Source: Tetraselmis striata
Lineage: Eukaryota; Chlorophyta; Chlorodendrophyceae; Chlorodendrales; Chlorodendraceae
Length of the DNA stretch: 64,000 bases
Assembly: GCA_006384855.1 (NCBI GenBank)
Contig: VCJN01003425.1
Coordinates: forward strand, 111,577 to 175,576
Direction of reading: 5' to 3'
Below, one piece after another: positions 57,401 through 64,000 of the stretch. The translations under genes and the position numbers were made by a program. A model generated the notes under the pieces. That model was not told the origin of the DNA. It was given only the letters and a program-made list of their open reading frames with translations, and did no database searches. Positions within the stretch are counted from its first letter, which is position 1; each line of letters starts with the position of its first letter.

Positions 57401-59880
57401 GCGTGTATCGGAAAGATCAAGGACGTCGAGCTGGACTCGGCCGGAAACTACGAGGTGAGTAAAGCTTATATGATGTCTGAATTCGTGTCAATGTCGTGTT
57501 TCAATAAGTATTAATATTCTTATGCTTGTTACCGCAGATATCTCTTGAACCTTATCGCTTGACAGTGCACAAGGAGTTCAGGATCGATGTCAGCTTTGAG
57601 AGGTTGCTACTCCACGCGATCCAACCGCCACTCTCCTTCCAACCGCGGTTCCAGTCTTACTACGCATGGACTTTGGTCGAGCGCAATGTGCTGGCGCAGG
57701 CGCTGACAGGTTTCGCGTCTGGTCAGATTGACATCGATGACTTGGCCAACATTGACAAGGATTTTAAGAACGCGCTTCCATACGTCAACACGTTGGCCGT
57801 CCCGCCGGCCTTGAATGGCTTCAACAACACCGGTGCCGTCGACTGGATCTCTTACGGCCACCTCAGAGTCGAGATTGCTGATCCAGAGGTGAAGACATCT
57901 CACGGTGGCGACATCAACATGTTATACGCCGACAGAGTCAACCTCGTGGTCAACAAGGATACGGGGCTGCCTTACATTTTCAGCTTCATATCCGATAAGT
58001 TCGTCGCTCCGCCGCCGGAATTTGAATTCCGTTCCCCAAAGCTGCAAGACTGCAATATGGTGGCGCAAAGCTACAAGGTAAAAGCCTATCGCGACCTGTT
58101 GTACCTATCCGGATCAGATATGTGTAGTTACATATAAATCAATACACAATGCAACTTACTGACATCCATTTCTTGCATTTGTTATTCAGAGAAATCCTTC
58201 CTTATCCGCCGAGAATTTCTCGGTGTCCTTTCCAGTAGTCCCTAAACAAGATTTTTTCTCCGATGAGTACGAGCCCCTCGCTCAGACCATGGCCAGCTTC
58301 AAGGAGCTAGTCGCAGCACACGAAGGCGGGGAGAACCCGAGGTTGGCGGATTCAAATTCCTACAAGCCAGAGATCGACGTCATCGTCGAGTTTCTTCGCG
58401 CCCACGGCGCGTGTCAAGCCAACATCGACGGCAGCCACAGACGGGAGGCGAAGCGCATGGTGAAAGAAAACTACCCGGAAATCTACCAAGCCAACAAAGG
58501 CATCCACCTCACGTCGGCTAAGATGTACATCGGCCTCTCGCCGGAAGTCTGCCGCTACATGTCTATGAAGCTCAACGAGGCGGGTCACACCGTCGTGGGA
58601 GACACGTCGATGCACAAACTCCTGGTGAGTGACCCATTCTCCCAAATTACTATTTAGCTAACCGTGGCAGCAAATAGGCGTAAAGTGTGACAAAAGTCGT
58701 TCTGTCGTTAGCGGGTTAAAAATATGTGACAGTGGGACGAAACGTTCTGTCATCAGCGGGACGAAACGGTCTGTCATCAGTGGGACGAAACGGTCTGTCA
58801 TCAGTGGGACGAAACGGTCTGTCATCAGTGGGACGAAGGGGTTGGTCATCAGCGGGGCGAAACGTTCTGTCATCAGTGGGACGAAACGGTGTGTCATCAG
58901 CGGGACGAAACGGTCTGTCATCAGCGGGACGAAACGTTCTGTCATCAGTGGGACGAAACGGTTTGTCATCAGCGGGACGAAACGGTCTGTCATCAGCGGG
59001 ACGAAACGTTCTGTCATCAGTGGGACGAAACGGTTTGTCATCAGCGGGACGAAACGGTCTGTCATCAGCGGGACGAAACGTTTTGTCATCAGTGGGACGA
59101 AACGGTCTGTCATCAGTGGGGCGAAATGTTCTGTCATCAGCGGGACGAAACGGTTTGTCATCGAGGTACAAGCGTTCGGAATTTTGAAATCGGTGCAATT
59201 GTTTCTGCAGAACCTTCGCAGATGTTTCGAGAGCTGGTATGCAGAACAGGATGCAAATCGCCCCGGCTTTAGGGCACTTCCGCAAATCAGGGTAGTGAAG
59301 GAGTTCAAGAAGTCTGAAGTTCTTCAAGTTGAACTTGAGAAGATCGGCATCAAAGATGAGAAGAGCAGCGAGTTCTCAAATTTGATTGACCTCTGCTCGC
59401 GCCCACAACGGTGAGCTGCGTACACGATGAAAATTTATCGTGTTGTTAATGCTGCTAGATTCTGACAAATGATTTGCGCAGTGTTTTTGAGCCCCTTGAG
59501 CAGATTTCTGAAGCCTACCGGCATGTGCAGCTCGGGGTTCGAGGATGGGACGAAGCCAGAACCAAACTCGGAGACCTGTTTGTGTACTACGAGCAAGAAC
59601 TCGATAGAGTCAAGCGCCTCAATAGCGGCAGGCAACTCACCCAGAAGGAAGTGAGCAAGGTTTACGAAGCAATTCGGAAGCCTATCAATGCAATCCTCGA
59701 TAACAAGAAGTACGGCTTCGGGAAAGACAGAGCTCACTTCCGAGTCGCTCTCATGGAGGTAAGTTGTGACCGGCCCCGGTGTCTTAATCACATGGAATAC
59801 TATCATTGATTCCTTTCTCCATACTGAAGTTTGTTTTTCGACCCATGATGTCGGCTTTGGACCCCATGCGCCCTGGCTAG
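54466..59880 (+). CDS. Large protein of unknown family, divergent partner of the DUF7869-like gene, 11 exons
   Basis: Exons: 54466-54526, 55767-56132, 56213-56305, 56391-56483, 56569-56625, 56733-57454, 57538-58077, 58190-58624, 59211-59410, 59482-59758 and 59830-59880, all in phase, about 964 residues. The N-terminus is Lys/Asp/Glu-rich (MAPKKNEPAKDKEDKDDATP) and looks nuclear and disordered. The next exons are all phase 1-1. Residues ~235-315 are Glu-Pro repeats. The remainder (~390-960) is a well-structured, conserved-looking region (SWTIHLFKNASAEVEIYLYI; VSFERLLLHAIQPPLSFQPR; YPEIYQANKGIHLTSAKMYI; GWDEARTKLGDLFVYYEQEL). I do not recognise any family. Introns 1 and 8 carry minisatellite arrays. 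The second exon may instead end at 55940 (GTAACC donor). The last exon is frame-ambiguous (see 59881-60155). Confidence 0.7.
54541..54780 (+). repeat. ~121-bp tandem duplication in intron 1
   Basis: Two copies, starting at about 54542 and 54663, differ at only a few positions (for example GATACGG versus GATGCGG). They lie just downstream of the first exon's donor site. Confidence 0.9.
55015..55745 (+). repeat. 24-bp minisatellite array 2 (in intron 1 of the partner gene)
   Basis: About 30 units with core GTGGGACGAAAC, same orientation as arrays 1 and 3. The array ends ~20 bases before the acceptor of the exon at 55767, so it abuts the splice site. Confidence 0.95.
56168..56513 (+). repeat. 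Tandem exon-plus-intron duplication
   Basis: The exon 56213-56305 with its flanking intron sequence is repeated at 56391-56483, period about 178 bases. The coding parts are identical over 93 bases and encode GSKGRAHETVATKASKESKG plus 11 more residues. Both copies keep acceptor, donor and phase 1, so both can be included. Confidence 0.9.
58700..59163 (+). repeat. 24-bp minisatellite array 3 (in an intron of the partner gene)
   Basis: About 18 units, same core and orientation. It fills the intron 58625-59210 between exons encoding MHKLL and LRRCFESWYA. Confidence 0.95.
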
Positions 59881-60155
59881 ACGAGCCGTCTCTTGCCAAG
59901 CATAGCGACAGCGCGGATCTCCCTGTGGGCCAGATGTACCTGGTGGTTGGACTGCTCATCCAAGGCGAGCACAGTGTGACCCCGAGCCTCTACGAGCTGG
60001 TGGATGACATTAAGCACGCCGGCGACAATGGCCCCATGGCTGTTACGCACACCAACGCGGAGTGGCTCGCGATGATTGAGACCTGGAGGTTTCGCGATCT
60101 CTTGCGTCGAGCAAGTGTTATGTACTCTACACTGCTGTACTTTGTACTGCGGTAG
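59881..60155 (+). pseudogene. Out-of-frame coding continuation of the partner gene
   Basis: After the modelled stop at 59878-59880, another frame reads LDEPSLAKHSDSADLPVGQM, LVVGLLIQGEHSVTPSLYEL and THTNAEWLAMIETWRFRDLL, ending at 60155. It is clearly protein-like but needs an incoming exon of phase 1, whereas the exon ending at 59758 is phase 0. A one-base indel or a missed splice site would join them. Confidence 0.5.
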
Positions 60156-62590
60156 CCGACGAAGGAGCGAAGAACTGGCGACTGAGGCGGACGAGAACGA
60201 GTACAAGCCAAGCGAAGTACGAGTATGAGCATTGCGAGTGCGAGTACAAGTGAAGGCGAAGTACTGGTACGAGGACGACGAGGCGTCAGTACGAGCGACT
60301 ACCAGGCGACTAGTAGTGCAGGACAGTATTACGAGTACCCACATGGGGTGCGAGTAACCTGTACTTACGCCTGCGTACCAGCAGGAGCGCGATTGTCGTA
60401 CGCTATGGTGTCACCTGCTAGGGGATGATGATACCAAGCGTTAGATGGAGCGCTGCCTTGGTGAGTATTAGTAGTAGGTACTAGAGCCTACTAGAACTAT
60501 CTAGAATGCTATAGCACTTGCTATAGCAATAGTAGTCAGATATTATATCACTGTGCTGCGGACAGACGAAGGTGCTAGGAACCGTGTCTGTACTTAGTAG
60601 TGTATGACTAAAATAGCGACGGGCCGCGGATTAGGACCGGACACGTCGATTTTAGTATGAGTCTAGTAGTTACACGCAGCACAAGTGGCGGAAATTGGAT
60701 CGGTACACAGCGCACGGAATGACGGAAACCAGCGACTATAAATAGGCCGGCAAAACCACCGCCGGGCCAGTCACCCAGGTTACCGGCATTCCGGTACTGT
60801 AAGAATCCCTTTTCCCAAATCTCCGCTCATTATTCCTAGCCGTGTGGAATAACGATCCAATGGGCCCTCGACTCAGCTCCTGCTTTAGGACTAATTTATG
60901 GCTAGACGTCTATTCGGCCTAAGTCCTAAGGGGGCTGAAACACTTGGTTTCGGAGCGGTGACCGGAGCACATGGTTCCGGATTCCACAAGAGAAGCGGCA
61001 TAGCGACGAGAGCGAGAGGCGAGATAGGGACAGAAGAAGACTTCAGATGTCAAGGATCCTATGGCGGGGACGCCCACCGAGGTTGCGCACCGGCTTTGAT
61101 AGATGGAGTCAAGTTCGACGTGGCGAGAACGATGTAGCGACGATGAGGAGGATGCGACAACGAGCGAGCGAATTTATGAACTAGCGAAGGGACGAAGATC
61201 GCGAGTACCAAGGAGCAGCCGAATGTTCGATCTGAGATGTGTAACGATGACGCTGCAAGCTGCGAAGCCATGAGGGCGGAGCAACGTGCGACTCGCGACC
61301 CCAGCTACAGTTCCGACGACGCGAGTTGGCGATGGCGCGACATCAACCAGAACCGACCTGTATCAGCCGTTGCCGGCACAGTAGCGACTACTGGTAACGA
61401 GCTGGTATAGCGAACGAGAACCGCAGATTTTTTTCTGCGATGAAGAATGAACATGCCACACGGAAATCGAACTCAGAAGAAGACGAAGACAGAACAGCTG
61501 TGGTTACCGGTACAACCATGAGGTGCTGGTACGATTAATTTCGTACGCGAGTACAACACAGCTGCAGACTCAGATTCGAGGAGAGCGCTGCGAGATTATG
61601 ACGTGAGCCGTCAGGTGAAAATCCTGGGTGACCACGGCTCATTGTCCGGACGCGCGCATTTCTCTCGACATGATGCGGTATGGCGGAGGAGACCCTGCTG
61701 CCTGCTGCCAAGTAAGAAGACTCGACGACGGCCAACGCGAAGATGGCGCGATGGGAGCTGCGGAGAGGCGACCGAGACTCGGCGCGTTACCTGCCTGTAC
61801 ATGCTGTATGCTGTACGGTACCGAACGAAGCGCGTCGTACCACAGTAGGAGATACCGAAGCAGCGACTACGAATCTACTACTGTGGAGGCCAAGAGTGCA
61901 AAATACAGGAAAAACAGGAGGATATTTGCACGAGTATGTCTACGACTCACTGCATCAGAACCAAAAACAGTATCACCGGTATGGGACTGTGAGGATATAT
62001 CCTATACCCTCACTAGCCCTAATCATCATAGCACATTAGGCGCGTAGCGCGCGCCCGTCGGATGACGGGCTGCCCCCGCGCCCTGTCGGCCGCATCGCGC
62101 CGCCTGATATATCAGGCACGGCGCCTGCTGGCCTGTAATCAGATCATACTTGACCACCACCATAGCGGAATAGCCACCACCAGCGCACATTCCCTCACAT
62201 TTGGTGCTTCTACTTACTCGATCGCTCCCTCGCGAGCACTTCCCAACCATACTATAATTGTCTGTCGCACAGCGACTGCTGCGGGTGTTCGCAATTACCC
62301 CGCCGGAAGGCCAGAATACACCTCCTAGACAACCGCCGATACGTAGCGATCCTACCGAGACACAGCATAGGGTAGTCGAAACTTCTACACGACTACCTTT
62401 TTCGAATCATAACTCCACTCCCACTGTCAGTGGAAGCCTACTCTATTCGTCGCGCAAGACCGATATCACAAGAACACTGTTCTTCCTGCTCGGAGCTTGT
62501 TGATTACCCGGGCGCGACAACTACTGCGCGACGTGGATCACTTCCGACTCGTCACTACATGAGCCGAATTGAAGTTAGTGGCCTAACAGG
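60156..62590. other. No confident gene; possible 5' region of a retroelement
   Basis: Sequence rich in CGAGTAC-type simple variation to about 61900. The stretch 62040-62590 precedes the Gag-like frame and might contain a long terminal repeat or leader, but I could not identify its edges or a primer-binding site. No RNA gene is recognised. Confidence 0.35.
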
Positions 62591-64000
62591 ATGGATCATA
62601 GCCCAATTCACGATGCCCCTCAGGCTCACCAATTTCCTGAGGTGTTACCAATGAGTCATGCTTTGCCTGACCTTGGTGATATGCAATATAATGCAGGCCA
62701 ACCACAAGAACAATCTGGCGGGCAGATGCAGCCAGAAGGGGAGGAAGAGATAACATCACAACCCTCCCAACAACATAACATTAACCGTACCTCAGGGCAG
62801 GGCACTGACAGCTCTAGTTCTGATGATGACAATAGAAGGCAGCATATGCCGACGATACAAACCAATGAGGTATTCCCAGATGGATACCAGACATACTATA
62901 ATCTGCTGCGTGATGACAGCAACAATGCTCAAAACATTATCCTGGGTTTTCAATCCAGTGATTCAAATGATAAAATGGATATGCTAAGACAAGCGGGCGG
63001 ACTGATTCTTCCCTATGCGGACTCAGATCTTGCACCGTATAAAGATATGGCAGCAAACATTGAGCATAACCAAGGCTGGAATCCAGACCTTGTGGATATG
63101 ATGGCTGACTTCATTATGGCCTGGACTGATAATATCATGATACAATATCATAGGCTGAATAAACCTGCGGGAGCTGAGGACCCCCAGCAGAGAACCATAT
63201 TGCAGTTGCAGTACATCGATCATGTGCTGGCACTTGCTACACCCAGGCCACCCAATGCTGCTATCATACCGTTCCCAGGGGCATTCATCTTTCAAGTCCC
63301 TGTGTTGACATATTGCAAAATATTCTTGATGGCTCATAAGCCTGCAACCAGACCCGAGTGGGTTGTAGAATACATTGAGCACCTGGCCCCTTACCTCGAA
63401 TCATGGAAATTGAGGTATAATGCTGAGGTCCAGGAAGGATTTCCAACCATCGCTAACATATTCCCGGCAGCAACATATCCAAAAAAACAATATGCAACTC
63501 AACCCATGGGGTTGCCATTTTATTCCATCATCTGTAGAATGATGGAGCAGGCAGCATCTGGACAACATATCACGGGCCCTGCGGACAAAGGCAAGGCACC
63601 GTTGTCTCAACATAACCCATCTGCAGGACATCATGATGGCGTCGCTGGCAAGCGTCCAACATATCCTCCAACAGGAGAGCCAAAGAGCAAGTCACCCAGA
63701 CTTCAGCCTCCACCTCCGGTGAGTGGCTGGCCTGACCTGCCTCCAACATATGCTGCTGTAGCGGGACAGCAACCATATCTGCACCTGAAGCTGACCCCGT
63801 TAGTGGGGCAGGACAGGTTGCATGCAAACCATACTGGTACTCTGTTCTTGACTGAAATCCTACAGTTCTTGGACAGAGTGGGACCTACTGTAACGGCACA
63901 TGCCTATGACTATATGTCAGAAAGATATGTGCTTGATTCAATCAATAAACAGTCCCAGTACTATACGACGATAGAAACCATGTTTGCCCAGAAACGAGGT
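62591..64000 (+). CDS. Gag-like open reading frame, runs off the window
   Basis: From ATG 62591 the frame is open for 470 codons to the last base of the window with no stop and no need for introns. The N-terminus is Gln/Met/Pro-rich and acidic (TSGQGTDSSSSDDDNRRQHM). The middle is helical with Trp/Tyr-rich text (MADFIMAWTDNIMIQYHRLN; ATRPEWVVEYIEHLAPYLES). A Pro/Lys-rich linker follows, with PPTY at residues 384-387, and then another helical part. Codon use is markedly AT-richer than the channel and transporter genes. The composition and single long frame suit a retrotransposon Gag or similar element protein, but no zinc knuckle, protease or polymerase is inside the window, so this is inference. 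Confidence 0.55.
   Translation, partial: MDHSPIHDAPQAHQFPEVLPMSHALPDLGDMQYNAGQPQEQSGGQMQPEGEEEITSQPSQQHNINRTSGQGTDSSSSDDDNRRQHMPTIQTNEVFPDGYQTYYNLLRDDSNNAQNIILGFQSSDSNDKMDMLRQAGGLILPYADSDLAPYKDMAANIEHNQGWNPDLVDMMADFIMAWTDNIMIQYHRLNKPAGAEDPQQRTILQLQYIDHVLALATPRPPNAAIIPFPGAFIFQVPVLTYCKIFLMAHKPATRPEWVVEYIEHLAPYLESWKLRYNAEVQEGFPTIANIFPAATYPKKQYATQPMGLPFYSIICRMMEQAASGQHITGPADKGKAPLSQHNPSAGHHDGVAGKRPTYPPTGEPKSKSPRLQPPPPVSGWPDLPPTYAAVAGQQPYLHLKLTPLVGQDRLHANHTGTLFLTEILQFLDRVGPTVTAHAYDYMSERYVLDSINKQSQYYTTIETMFAQKRG

Noticed and set aside
1-64000. CRISPR-like reading of the 24-bp arrays
   Set aside because: The units are head-to-tail without spacers and lie in introns of eukaryotic genes.

Overview
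The window is nuclear DNA of a eukaryote, most likely a unicellular alga or other protist. Its genes are broken into short exons with GT-AG introns whose codon phases match across every junction I reconstructed. It also holds DNA transposon remnants, a Gag-like reading frame, minisatellites and more than 25 homopolymer runs of 14-28 G or C. There are no operons, Shine-Dalgarno sites, rRNA genes or tRNA genes that I can recognise. I cannot name the species. All gene models come from manual exon joining and no transcript evidence was available.

Layout. 0.2-5.0 kb: an 11-exon minus-strand gene for a helical, partly coiled-coil protein of unknown function. 6.6-9.1 kb: an 8-exon plus-strand gene for a major facilitator superfamily (MFS) transporter. 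10.3-17.7 kb and 20.8-30.2 kb: two diverged copies of a segmental duplication. Each carries a gene for a secreted three-repeat protein (fascin-like beta-trefoil, one CxxC per repeat) and exons of a second, unrecognised gene. Between the copies lie a palindrome-rich repeat (17.5-18.2 kb) and a decayed pogo/CENP-B-type transposase (18.7-20.4 kb). The second copy is interrupted by a 3 kb terminal-inverted-repeat element (27.07-30.07 kb) whose empty site can be seen in the first copy. 32.0-33.1 kb: exons of a zinc-finger plus acidic protein with an apparent frameshift. 36.1-42.6 kb: a nine-exon minus-strand gene for a voltage-sensor K+ channel with a cyclic-nucleotide-binding domain. One of its introns holds a ~327 bp satellite. 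43.0-43.7 kb: a small coiled-coil protein gene.

49.8-60.2 kb is the most interesting part. Two divergent multi-exon genes share a ~540 bp intergenic region. The minus gene encodes a protein with the RNase-H-like signature of the DUF7869 family (probably transposase-related). The plus gene encodes a ~964-residue protein I do not recognise. Three introns of this pair each hold a large array of the same 24-bp minisatellite, all in one orientation, and a related TTTTGTCC/GGACAAAA motif recurs as palindromes beside the transposase exons. The block lacks the long G/C runs seen across most of the other gene regions. I read it as a candidate large two-gene mobile element that carries its own intronic repeats.

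62.6-64.0 kb: a 470-codon open frame, Gag-like in composition and with a PPTY motif, runs off the end of the window.
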